Shown: positions 8,912-16,750 of the stretch, piece after piece | Position numbering within the stretch: the first letter of the stretch is position 1 | Layout: every line of letters starts with the position of its first letter | Origin: Bdellovibrionales bacterium GWA2_49_15 | Lineage (GTDB): Bacteria; Bdellovibrionota; Bacteriovoracia; Bacteriovoracales; Bacteriovoracaceae | DNA: 64,000 nt | Assembly (NCBI GenBank): GCA_001769855.1 | Contig: MEPP01000022.1 | Coordinates: 62,001-126,000, forward strand | Direction: 5' to 3' | Position numbers and translations under genes: made by a program | The notes under the pieces: model-generated | Told to the model about the DNA's origin: nothing | Database searches by the model: none | Seen by the model: only the letters and a program-made list of their open reading frames with translations

Positions 8912-9397
8912 CTATTGAAGAAAAAAACGGGCGACATGGGGTGAGAGATAGCGAAGCAGGTCGGAATAGACCTCCAAACCAAGCCCCACCACACCCCAAA
9001 GGGGTAAAAGCGGCCAGAGCGTGAGTCCCGATTTGAAGATTTTATAGGGTGAGAGCTGGTAGTAGTCCCAGGAATAGAAGCCTCGAACCTTCAGATAAAT
9101 GTATCCTCCGATGGCCTCTGCTGCCGTTATCGTCAGGGCCCAAATTAAATAGCGCAGCGGCCAGGCCCAATTTTGGATCAGGAGATGGAGGGCCTCAAAA
9201 CCAAAGAGCATGCCGAAACCGTGAATGGGAATCATATACAAGCTGACAAAGCCCTCCAAATATTTGCCCGGAACCCGACGCGGGATGGGGGCCCCCACAC
9301 AGAGTTCAATGCCCTTTACGGCAAAGATGATCTCCATGGAAAAACCACAGAAGACATACAGAGTGAAACGAAAAGCGAGCTCAATCCAAGGGCCCAC
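8912..9397 (-). CDS. Multi-pass membrane protein, CmpB-like (PF06541-type)
   Basis: The 161-residue product has about four hydrophobic helices. The pattern AEAIGGYIYLKVRGFYSWDYY then LSPYKIFKSGLTLWPLLPLWG resembles the bacterial 'ABC transporter type IV / CmpB' membrane family (WDYS...G.I.L...WG), which is poorly characterised. It starts with GTG at 9397, preceded by AGGGTGG at about 6 nt. It follows a 49-codon gene and the MltD-like gene in the same direction with short gaps, so the three probably form an operon. The family assignment is by motif only. Confidence 0.65.
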   Translation of the reverse strand: MGPWIELAFRFTLYVFCGFSMEIIFAVKGIELCVGAPIPRRVPGKYLEGFVSLYMIPIHGFGMLFGFEALHLLIQNWAWPLRYLIWALTITAAEAIGGYIYLKVRGFYSWDYYQLSPYKIFKSGLTLWPLLPLWGVVGLGLEVYSDLLRYLSPHVARFFLQ

Positions 9398-9414
9398 GGG
9401 TAACCACCCTTTGG

Positions 9415-9564
9415 TTATTTGTTGACTGCTGGAAATGAAGCAGGAATGCGTGATGATTCCGTGATCGAAGAATCTTTGAACCTTTCCAGAAAACTAATGG
9501 CCCCGACGCACAGAAGGCTTACAACAAAAATTTTGAGATTGACCGGAATGGCTTTAAATTTCAT
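9415..9564 (-). CDS. Small membrane protein, 49 residues
   Basis: This ORF reads ATG at 9562-9564 to TAA at 9415-9417. The protein begins MKFKAIPVNLKIF, has a hydrophobic helix (VVSLLCVGAISFL), and then a hydrophilic Ser-rich tail ending PAVNK. AGGA lies about 8 nt upstream. It fits exactly between the MltD-like gene (end 9574) and the CmpB-like gene (start 9397), with gaps of only 9 and 17 nt, which supports a real operon member. It is probably a single-pass inner-membrane peptide with its tail outside. Function unknown. Confidence 0.65.
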   Translation of the reverse strand: MKFKAIPVNLKIFVVSLLCVGAISFLERFKDSSITESSRIPASFPAVNK

Positions 9565-9573
9565 GCAAAAATC

Positions 9574-10998
9574 CTAGAGGGGAATCTTGACCGTTTGACC
9601 GGCAAAGATCTGGCCGCGGGCAATTCTGTTGGCGTCCTTTATTGTTTTGACCGGGACACCAAAACGTCGTGCGATGCCATGTAAAGTTTCGCCTTTTCTC
9701 ACCTTATACAGATGCAAGCGCGGACGATTTCCCGAAGCAAGATTGCGTCCTTTCTTCGTTGGAGCTTTTTGAACAACGATGGTGTTGACGTGATAACTTT
9801 TGACCGAAATTCTTAACTTTTGTCCCGGATAAATTCTATTGCTGGCCAGGTTGTTAATATTTTTCAGGTGACTTACGGACTGTTTATAACGACGGGCCAG
9901 ATTGGATAAATTATCACCGGAGCGAACAAGATGATAATATTTTTCTTCAAAATTTTCTCGCTGGACTCTGGTCGTCACTCTCATTCTCGGGATTGTATCC
10001 ACCTGAGGCATGAGCACTTTTGCCTGACTGGTAGGCACCCACACCTCGTATCGATCATACTGGGGAGGAGTCATCCCACCGGTGAGATGAGGATTGTATT
10101 TTTTAATGTCCTCCACATCCATGCCGGCCCGCCTGGCCACCTCTGAAAGGGACACAGGCGATGGCACTTCCACCGCTTCCAGGTCAGGATAAATAACCAT
10201 AGGAACTTTGACATCAATGCCGTACTGAGCAGGATTTTCCCCCACTAAGAGAGCGGCACGAAATTTGGGAACATAACTTCTGGTCTCCTTAGGCAACAGC
10301 CCCTTCTCATAGAGCTTCCAGAAATCGCGAGTTCCCCCACGCATTACGGCACCTAAAACTCTGTGCTCTCCACAATTGTAGGCCGCAAGCGCCAGATCCC
10401 AAGATTGAAAAACTTCATACAGCTCACGAAGATATTTGGCGGCGGCTTCAGTGGCCCGAATCGGATCGCGCCTTTCATCCACGTGGCCATTGGTCGAAAG
10501 ACCATATCTCTTGCTCGTCCCTTGCATAAATTGCCATACCCCGACCGCTCTGGCGCGTGACTTGGCATGGGTCACAAAGCCGCTCTCGATCATGGCCAGA
10601 TAAAAAAGTTCCTTGGGCAGACCGTTTTCTATGAGAATATTTTGCACCACTTCCTTATAGACCGATCCTCGCTCCAACATTCGCATGAAACGTTCACGAT
10701 CGCGACGAGCAAAAAAATCAATCCAATCTTCCACATGGGCATTGGAGCTCACATCAATTTTCTGAATCGCCTTATCCACATCCACGGCTGCGGCCGACTC
10801 ATTTTTCACCTCGGCCGGGGCAACTTCGGGAGCGTTCCCGGCATCCTGCTTTTGAATATAATTTTCTTTCACGGATAGAAAATTATTGATCACACCTGAA
10901 ACACCATCGCCCACCTCCGGCTTCTGGGGTTCCGCCTTTTTAGAGTGAGCACAGGAGTACATCATCAGAAACAGAGCAAACGATAAAACTAATCTCAT
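9574..10998 (-). CDS. mltD: MltD-like membrane-bound lytic murein transglycosylase with two LysM domains
   Basis: This enzyme class cleaves peptidoglycan glycan strands, forming 1,6-anhydromuropeptides. The 474-residue product has a lipoprotein-like leader (LFLMMYSCAHS, Cys16) and a linker. The SLT domain runs from about 125 to 245, with catalytic Glu138 in YLAMIESGF, then KSRARAVGVWQFMQGTSKRYGL and LALAAYNCGEHRV. Two LysM repeats (about 350-398 and 430-474) bind glycan. The layout matches E. coli MltD. The lipobox is weak (M-Y-S-C), so lipidation is probable but not certain. It probably heads the operon with 9415 and 8912. Confidence 0.92.
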   Translation of the reverse strand: MRLVLSFALFLMMYSCAHSKKAEPQKPEVGDGVSGVINNFLSVKENYIQKQDAGNAPEVAPAEVKNESAAAVDVDKAIQKIDVSSNAHVEDWIDFFARRDRERFMRMLERGSVYKEVVQNILIENGLPKELFYLAMIESGFVTHAKSRARAVGVWQFMQGTSKRYGLSTNGHVDERRDPIRATEAAAKYLRELYEVFQSWDLALAAYNCGEHRVLGAVMRGGTRDFWKLYEKGLLPKETRSYVPKFRAALLVGENPAQYGIDVKVPMVIYPDLEAVEVPSPVSLSEVARRAGMDVEDIKKYNPHLTGGMTPPQYDRYEVWVPTSQAKVLMPQVDTIPRMRVTTRVQRENFEEKYYHLVRSGDNLSNLARRYKQSVSHLKNINNLASNRIYPGQKLRISVKSYHVNTIVVQKAPTKKGRNLASGNRPRLHLYKVRKGETLHGIARRFGVPVKTIKDANRIARGQIFAGQTVKIPL

Positions 10999-11171
10999 TG
11001 GTCAGGCCTTCTCAAATTGGTAAGCTTGATAGTATAGATTATTATAAATTCAACTAACCAGCATAAAGAAGATGGATTATATTTCCTGACAAGAATGTTT
11101 TTTTATTTTTAAGATCTGAAAACTTTTTTTTTGTTAAGTGTCTCAAGCTCCGGCCCGAAAGGTGGCCCTGC

Positions 11172-11294
11172 ATGCGAGGCCCAGATTCCAGAATACCCAT
11201 TCCCGGCTTGATCGTGATAACTATCCAAGTTATTTTGTTGGTTATTGCCATCTATGCTTATTTTCAACCTGCAAAATTAAATTTTCTGATATGA
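11172..11294 (+). CDS. Small membrane peptide, 40 residues
   Basis: ATG at 11172 to TGA at 11292-11294. AAGGTGG sits 6 nt before the start, one of the best ribosome sites in the window. The peptide starts MRGPDSRIPIPG, then has one helix of about 18 hydrophobic residues (LIVITIQVILLVIAIYAYF) and ends QPAKLNFLI. It lies in the 344-nt gap between the MltD-like gene and the TPR gene at 11343. The opposite-strand ORF here lacks such support. Function unknown; by position it may be co-transcribed with 11343 and 12001. Confidence 0.6.
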   Translation: MRGPDSRIPIPGLIVITIQVILLVIAIYAYFQPAKLNFLI

Positions 11295-11342
11295 AATTCT
11301 TTGAATTCTCGGATTATACTGTAAGATGCATCACGAGGAAGT

Positions 11343-11927
11343 ATGGCACAAGAAGCAATCCCCTATGACATGTCGGCTGCGATAATCCCGGAAAATATGC
11401 GTGACAAGGCCTGCAACGTTGAGCAGATGAAGAAAGGGGTCGAATGGCTGTCGCAAAAATTTCAGACCATCTCGGCCCAAGATCCATCCCAGGAGCAGGG
11501 GACACTACTCCTTCGAATCGGATCTTTTGAGAGGACTATCGGTGAACTGGAAAAAGCCGAAAAACACATTCAGGCAGCTCGCGAAATTTTTAGAAAGTTA
11601 GGCAATCAGGAGTTTATTCTTGCCGCCGACCTACGCTTGGCCACGACCTACTTGTATAAGGGGCAATTGGATTTATCCGAGAATCTCTACCTGGCCAGTA
11701 TTAAAAAAATCCAAACCACCCAAGTCGATCGCAAAGGTCAACTACTCGAGTATGCGCTCACAAATTATGCCAAATTATTTTTTGAACGACGCCAGTATCA
11801 GGCCTGCTTAAAAAAGCTGGTCGAAGCCCTGGAGCTTAAGCTCATCAACGGCGACCCCCAGTCGATCGCCACCCATCAGAAACTCATTGATCTGGCCCAG
11901 ACTGCCCAGAATACAGCAACAGAATAA
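11343..11927 (+). CDS. TPR-repeat protein
   Basis: The 194-residue product has no signal peptide and is made of paired helices. Units such as LLRIGSFERTIGELEKAEKH, ADLRLATTYLYKGQLDLSEN and LTNYAKLFFERRQYQACLKK carry the small/large residue pattern of tetratricopeptide repeats, which mediate protein-protein contacts. GAGGAAG precedes the ATG at 11343 with a very short spacer. It is followed after 73 nt by a lipoprotein gene. Partner unknown. Confidence 0.75.
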   Translation: MAQEAIPYDMSAAIIPENMRDKACNVEQMKKGVEWLSQKFQTISAQDPSQEQGTLLLRIGSFERTIGELEKAEKHIQAAREIFRKLGNQEFILAADLRLATTYLYKGQLDLSENLYLASIKKIQTTQVDRKGQLLEYALTNYAKLFFERRQYQACLKKLVEALELKLINGDPQSIATHQKLIDLAQTAQNTATE

Positions 11928-12000
11928 TTTTGCACATTTGGCTGTATCTTCAGTACAATAGAAGAGATCAATGCTTCGGCAAAGTTTCGGTGGAGGAATT

Positions 12001-12663
12001 GTGGTTCGCTTGATTTTCATTTTTTTAACCCTCGGCCTGCTGGCCGTGAGCTGTGGATCTTCAAAACCTCAAACAAAAAATGCCTTGCTTCCCTACTTGA
12101 CCGGTGAAGAGCTGTTGGCCCTAGACAGTTTGGAAATTCGGAGCTTCCTAACTCAAACAATTTATATGGCCGGTGGGCAATATGAGATTCAAGCCACCCC
12201 TATTACCTTGCCCTTACTGGAAAAAGAGGCACGCGAACTTCAGCGCGCCCGCGGTCTCACTGAGGAAGAGTTGCGCCGAGTAATTGATCACAATCGCTTC
12301 ACTTACTACGACGAGCGCTTCTGCGCGGACGTGCAAATTTCCATTGTTAAGTTTGGACAGGTGGCAGACCTGGATCAATGGAAGATGGAACTCGTCGATA
12401 CCTTCGGCGAGCATTATCATCTTCGCTGGGTTGAGCCGGAAAATATCACCGGCCCGGTTGTAACCTATTTCAATGGTCTCTATGGCATGGAAAAAAAGTG
12501 GTATAACCAGGGACGAATTTGCTCAAATGTGGCCATCGATAGAACAAAAGGCTTTAAAATCGAAGCCATTCCCAGCTTTGTACAGTGGCCATTTCCCGCC
12601 ACCGCAAGTCTTTCCTGGGGCATAGACGCGTCTGAAACCTACCAAGAGTATCGCGGTTACTAA
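12001..12663 (+). CDS. Predicted lipoprotein
   Basis: I choose the GTG at 12001 rather than the ATG at 11971. GTGGAGGAATT stands just before it, and it yields a clean lipoprotein leader MVRLIFIFLTLGLLAVSC with the lipid-acceptor Cys at position 18. The 220-residue product is mostly alpha/beta without a recognisable family motif. Notable conserved-looking pieces are FTYYDERFCADVQISIVKFG and RICSNVAIDRTKGF. Likely anchored in the outer membrane facing the periplasm. Function unknown. Confidence 0.75.
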   Translation: MVRLIFIFLTLGLLAVSCGSSKPQTKNALLPYLTGEELLALDSLEIRSFLTQTIYMAGGQYEIQATPITLPLLEKEARELQRARGLTEEELRRVIDHNRFTYYDERFCADVQISIVKFGQVADLDQWKMELVDTFGEHYHLRWVEPENITGPVVTYFNGLYGMEKKWYNQGRICSNVAIDRTKGFKIEAIPSFVQWPFPATASLSWGIDASETYQEYRGY

Positions 12664-12722
12664 AATTTACTGTCCAGATAATTATCAGTTAACGAAGCCC
12701 ATACTTTCGTCTATGATGGGCC

Positions 12723-14078
12723 ATGGATCTCAGCCTCGTTGCTAAATACGATCGCCCTATTCCTCGGTATACAAGTTACCCTCCGGTACCTTTTTGGACA
12801 GGGGCCCCAAGTCCGTCGCTCTGGGCCCAGGGTCTGGCAGAGCATTATGATCCCCTGCGAGGAGTCGACCTCTATTTGCACATTCCATTTTGCCAAGAAC
12901 TCTGCAGCTATTGCGGCTGTCATCGCGTCATCACAAAAAATTTGGCCCGCCAAGATGCTTACGTTGAAGCTCTTTCAAAAGAATGGACCAGTAAAATTCA
13001 AAATGCTTTTAATGGACAACCCCCTCGCATTAACTCCATTCACTTTGGCGGTGGAACTCCCAATTTCTTAACCCCTGAAAATTTTGAAAAATTATTGAAC
13101 CACCTGACTCAAGGGGGCAAGAGTGCTCACTTCATCGGAGCAGTCGAGGTGGATCCGCGCACTATCAAGGAAGAGCACCTTACAACATTTAAGAAGCTAG
13201 GACTTTCCCGAATCTCGCTGGGCATTCAGGATTTTGATGACCGCGTGCAAACCGAAATCAAAAGGATACAACCTTATCCCCTTATCGAAGCTCTGTTTAA
13301 AACTCTGCGTTCCCTGAACTTTGAATCGATCAACTTTGATCTCATTTATGGCCTCCCGGCACAAACCGAAGCGACGATCGAAGATACCTTTGCCAAAGTT
13401 CTTACCTTAGGGCCGGACCATATTGCCTTCTATAGCTATGCCCATCTTCCCACGAAATTAAAGAATCAGCTTCTGATCAAGGAGAACTTGCTCCCCAGAG
13501 GCGTGGACAAGTTCAAACTTTTTCTGCGCGCCCGCTCATTAGTGAAGGCCTCTTCCTATGTCGATATAGGTATGGACCATTTTGCCCGGCCTGGCTCCCC
13601 CCTGAGCAAGGCCTTTTTAGAGCGACGCCTGCAGCGTTCCTTCATGGGATACACCGTCCAGAAATCCAATATCCTGATCGGCCTCGGGGCCTCATCAATT
13701 TCGGCCAGCCCTGTGGCCTATGTGCAAAATGAGAAAGACGTAAAGCTCTATGAGAGCCTATGTCTACAAGGTAATCTCCCCCACACCACCGGCCATATTC
13801 TCTCGCCTCAAGACAAGGAAGCCGAAACCCTGATTCAGGATCTGATGTGCCATGGGGATGTCAGGTTATCGGAAAGCCAGAAGAGTGATATCCAAAACCA
13901 TCTCAAAGAAGATCTGCAGGAATTTATCAAAGATGATCTGCTTCACTTTTCCGATGATCAAATGATCTTAACTGAAAAGGGTCGACCTTTTATGCGCAAC
14001 ATAGCAGCTCTCTTTGATCACCATTTGCGAGCGCGCCAAGGTGCCGCTACCGGACCTCGCTTTAGCCAGTCTATCTAG
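12723..14078 (+). CDS. hemN: Oxygen-independent coproporphyrinogen III oxidase
   Basis: HemN carries out the anaerobic oxidative decarboxylation of coproporphyrinogen III to protoporphyrinogen IX in haem synthesis. The 451-residue length is normal. The N-terminal KYDRPIPRYTSYPPVPFW and the radical-SAM motif LHIPFCQELCSYCGC (Cys57, Cys61, Cys64, plus Cys66) match true HemN rather than HemW. HFGGGTPNFL and RISLGIQDF follow in the expected order. The Shine-Dalgarno site is weak (ATGGG). It is preceded by 59 nt after the lipoprotein gene; no FNR-like box was seen in that gap. Confidence 0.95.
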   Translation: MDLSLVAKYDRPIPRYTSYPPVPFWTGAPSPSLWAQGLAEHYDPLRGVDLYLHIPFCQELCSYCGCHRVITKNLARQDAYVEALSKEWTSKIQNAFNGQPPRINSIHFGGGTPNFLTPENFEKLLNHLTQGGKSAHFIGAVEVDPRTIKEEHLTTFKKLGLSRISLGIQDFDDRVQTEIKRIQPYPLIEALFKTLRSLNFESINFDLIYGLPAQTEATIEDTFAKVLTLGPDHIAFYSYAHLPTKLKNQLLIKENLLPRGVDKFKLFLRARSLVKASSYVDIGMDHFARPGSPLSKAFLERRLQRSFMGYTVQKSNILIGLGASSISASPVAYVQNEKDVKLYESLCLQGNLPHTTGHILSPQDKEAETLIQDLMCHGDVRLSESQKSDIQNHLKEDLQEFIKDDLLHFSDDQMILTEKGRPFMRNIAALFDHHLRARQGAATGPRFSQSI

Positions 14079-14162
14079 TTGATTTTACTATCGTAAATCC
14101 TTGTTTAACAATCACTCGCGAAGTGCCGAAAAGTCCATGGGGTATTAACGGGGTCAATCATT

Positions 14163-15899
14163 ATGAAACAAATTTTTATTGTTGCCTTCGCCATGGCGTG
14201 CATCACCTTACTCTCCTGTAACAGTCAAAATCTCCCGACTCTCGCAGGTGTGAATGTAGAAACGGGGATTCCCTATTCCACGACTGATACGGTCGAGGCC
14301 ATGGAAGGAACCCAGGCCGTTTACAACGGTTCCATGTCTCGCTGGCGAGATCGCACGGCGAGTCCTCCGCCTAGCACCTCGATGGAAGCTTACCCCACTG
14401 GTCGTTGCATTCGTCCCAACGCGGGCTTCGCTCCCGCCGATCTGGCACGTGAATTTATGAGCAAGTCACAGCGCTACCGGGAAAGTTTGGGGGGGCCCGG
14501 CTGTTCCTGTGTTCCCATGGGTGAAATGTGCCTTCCTAATATTTGTAACTGCTCTGAAATTTGTCCCAACGACCATGGCATCTTTCGCAATCAGGCCTCC
14601 CAGATGATGCCGACACCAGGAAATCAACTCGCCTATGGCAATTATATCGGCAGCGGTGGACCCTTTAGTACCTATCCCAATAAGGACGGATTTTGCACGG
14701 GCATGCAGCTGCAAAGAAGGAAGTTTTCTTCTATGGCGCGTTTTCGTCCTAACCTCTATAGCCGGCCTGCCATGACGGTGCCCGGCCCCGAGTACGTCAG
14801 CTATATTAAGCGGGAAATCGATCGCATGATGGCAGGACAGGAGCCCAACTTTTTAGGAGCTGCCAATCTCACCGAACTCAGACGAAAAGACCCGCAAATT
14901 GATGCATACTTTCGCGCCCAAACCGGGGCAGACGCGCTCGGTGCCATGGTCACGGGCGGCCCGGGGCCAGACCCCTTTGTAGAAAGGGTCGTCCCTCCCG
15001 TCGTGGACGGAGATAGTTATACGCCCCGCCGTGGGAGCGTTGGAGCGATTCGAGTTCACTTCGCACAACCTACCGCCACCAATATCCCGGCCTATCATGC
15101 CCAAGACACTGATATCGATCCCACCACCAATGCCGCTTATGGAAATATTCCTGTCCCAGGAACAACTGAATATGTGAACTATATGAAAAAGAAAGTGGAG
15201 CGAGTATGCCAAGGTTTTCCTGCGGTGATTCCGGGTTATGCCGATCTCTTTGCCCTAGGCGAATTTCCCGCCTATCAAGGTATTATGGGCCGCTACGCCG
15301 CGATTGATTGGCAGCATATGAACGCTCTGGACGACCGCTACGCTCCCGGCGCTCCTCCCTTTCGAGGTAATGACTGGCCCACTCGTTCTTATCAACCGAT
15401 GTCGACATCCGAATCCGATACCCTTCTGGAAGGTCTTGAAGATCGCCTTCCACAGTATCCCGGGTCGGGTTCCCCATGGAATGCCAGCGGGCCTTGGCAA
15501 TCTGTCTCACTGGAATTTAAGGGATCAAATGTCCCTGCGGTCGGGACCGGTTCGGGAAATGGCACTTTCTATCATTCGGTTGAAGCCTATGCCCTTTCAC
15601 CCCAGCCAAACGGGGATGTGCGCGTCTGTATTGCCGACCCCAATCATGGCAATAGTTCTAGAAATAGTAGCAGCACCAGATGCACGAACTACATGACCAT
15701 TCCGGCCAAGGGAAGTGGGGGGCAGCGTGCAGGCATGGCCTATAACAGTCCTGGCTTTGGCACTCGAGTGCTTGGGAAAGTGGGAATTCAGCCATCGTCT
15801 GATCACTACCAGGGACTCATGACTACGCGAATGGTGGAATATTGTCGCACCACTAATCGTGGCAAGTTTAACGTCGATGATTGTGGAGGCACGCCATGA
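14163..15899 (+). CDS. Cys-rich lipoprotein of family A (copy 1), possible papain-like peptidase
   Basis: This 578-residue protein opens with the lipoprotein leader AMACITLLSC (Cys19). Blocks shared with copies 2 and 3 are GIPYSTTDTVEA, SMSRWRDR, CIRPNAGF, a Cys cluster (residues 114-134, PNICNCSEICPNDHGIF), GFCTGMQLQRRKF (Cys178), TTRMVEYCRT and the C-terminal GKFNV. Cys178 in GFCxGM, His471 in YHSVEAYAL and Asn494 in ADPN are placed as in papain-fold cysteine peptidases (Cys at a helix start, His before a strand, then DPN). This is inference from motifs; the protein could be enzymatically dead. It overlaps the B gene by 4 nt. Probably exported to the outer membrane or surface. Confidence 0.8.
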   Translation: MKQIFIVAFAMACITLLSCNSQNLPTLAGVNVETGIPYSTTDTVEAMEGTQAVYNGSMSRWRDRTASPPPSTSMEAYPTGRCIRPNAGFAPADLAREFMSKSQRYRESLGGPGCSCVPMGEMCLPNICNCSEICPNDHGIFRNQASQMMPTPGNQLAYGNYIGSGGPFSTYPNKDGFCTGMQLQRRKFSSMARFRPNLYSRPAMTVPGPEYVSYIKREIDRMMAGQEPNFLGAANLTELRRKDPQIDAYFRAQTGADALGAMVTGGPGPDPFVERVVPPVVDGDSYTPRRGSVGAIRVHFAQPTATNIPAYHAQDTDIDPTTNAAYGNIPVPGTTEYVNYMKKKVERVCQGFPAVIPGYADLFALGEFPAYQGIMGRYAAIDWQHMNALDDRYAPGAPPFRGNDWPTRSYQPMSTSESDTLLEGLEDRLPQYPGSGSPWNASGPWQSVSLEFKGSNVPAVGTGSGNGTFYHSVEAYALSPQPNGDVRVCIADPNHGNSSRNSSSTRCTNYMTIPAKGSGGQRAGMAYNSPGFGTRVLGKVGIQPSSDHYQGLMTTRMVEYCRTTNRGKFNVDDCGGTP

Positions 15900-16750
15900 A
15901 ATATTTAATCCTTCTAACACTGCTCTCCTTTTCAACAATCCTCCCTGCTGCCAAATTTTCCGAGGCGGAGATCAACGCCCTCGTGACGAAGCCTGAGGCC
16001 CAGCTCCTGGCGTGGCTGCGGAAAGAAGGCAAAAGCCCGGCGGAGATCACCAAATATTATCTGAACGCCGCCGAGCAGGCCTATATGCTCCACCAGAATT
16101 CAGTGGCGAAAGTGCTCTATAAAAAGGCGCTCAAACGCAAGGACATTGAAAACAAGCTTGTGGCCTACTTACCCATGATTGAGATGGAAATTCAAGGCGA
16201 CAAAATCAGTGATGCTAAAAAAATTTTCCAGGAAGCGGAAACCTATCTCAAAGCTAATCCCGCGCTCAATAATCAGCCGACTCAGGAACGCATGACCGTT
16301 TTCAAATTGCAGATCTCCCAGAGGCCCTCCGAGGAGGCCCTCACCCAGGGAGAGAGAGAGAGTATTCAAATGACCCATAGTACCCAAATGGTTTATAGTC
16401 ATGACCTCAAGCAATACCTCATCAGCAAAAATTATGAAAAGGCCTTCAAGCTGATTGAGGGACAGGATTTTACGGAAAGTAACGTCAACAGCCAAATCCT
16501 GGCCGATGTGGTCTACACAGGGGCCAAAAAGCCCCGCGAGTCTCTCTATTGTAAAAAAGATTATGATCATTTTCCAGAGGCCCGCGATACCTCCTACTCT
16601 ATGAAACTTTGTGGCGTGCTCCTGGGAATCCAATCCGGTTCAAAGATAAACGAGAAAGATTTTCGCGATTTGAAAAATTTGCTCAAATCCGATTATCCGG
16701 AGAATCTCTACCTCGAGCAGGTGGCGCGAGATTTAGCGAGCAAGAAATAA
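15896..16750 (+). CDS. Secreted helical-repeat protein of family B (copy 1)
   Basis: The 284-residue product has a signal peptide ending near LPAA-KF. The body reads as stacked helices (e.g. YYLNAAEQAYMLHQNSVAKV, ISDAKKIFQEAETYLKANP) with a TPR-like feel, and it ends in YLEQVARDLASKK. Two Cys residues (LYCKKDYD and MKLCGVLLG) are also present in copy 2. The ATG at 15896 overlaps the stop of A1 (ATGA), with GGAGG upstream. A2 begins directly after its TAA with no gap. The alternating order suggests it serves the A proteins as a chaperone, adaptor or immunity-like partner; that is inference. Confidence 0.75.
   Translation: MKYLILLTLLSFSTILPAAKFSEAEINALVTKPEAQLLAWLRKEGKSPAEITKYYLNAAEQAYMLHQNSVAKVLYKKALKRKDIENKLVAYLPMIEMEIQGDKISDAKKIFQEAETYLKANPALNNQPTQERMTVFKLQISQRPSEEALTQGERESIQMTHSTQMVYSHDLKQYLISKNYEKAFKLIEGQDFTESNVNSQILADVVYTGAKKPRESLYCKKDYDHFPEARDTSYSMKLCGVLLGIQSGSKINEKDFRDLKNLLKSDYPENLYLEQVARDLASKK

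Noticed and set aside
11054-11251. Minus-strand 65-residue ORF in the gap upstream of the TPR gene
   Set aside because: No ribosome site; its hydrophobic part is the antisense of the better-supported peptide at 11172-11294.
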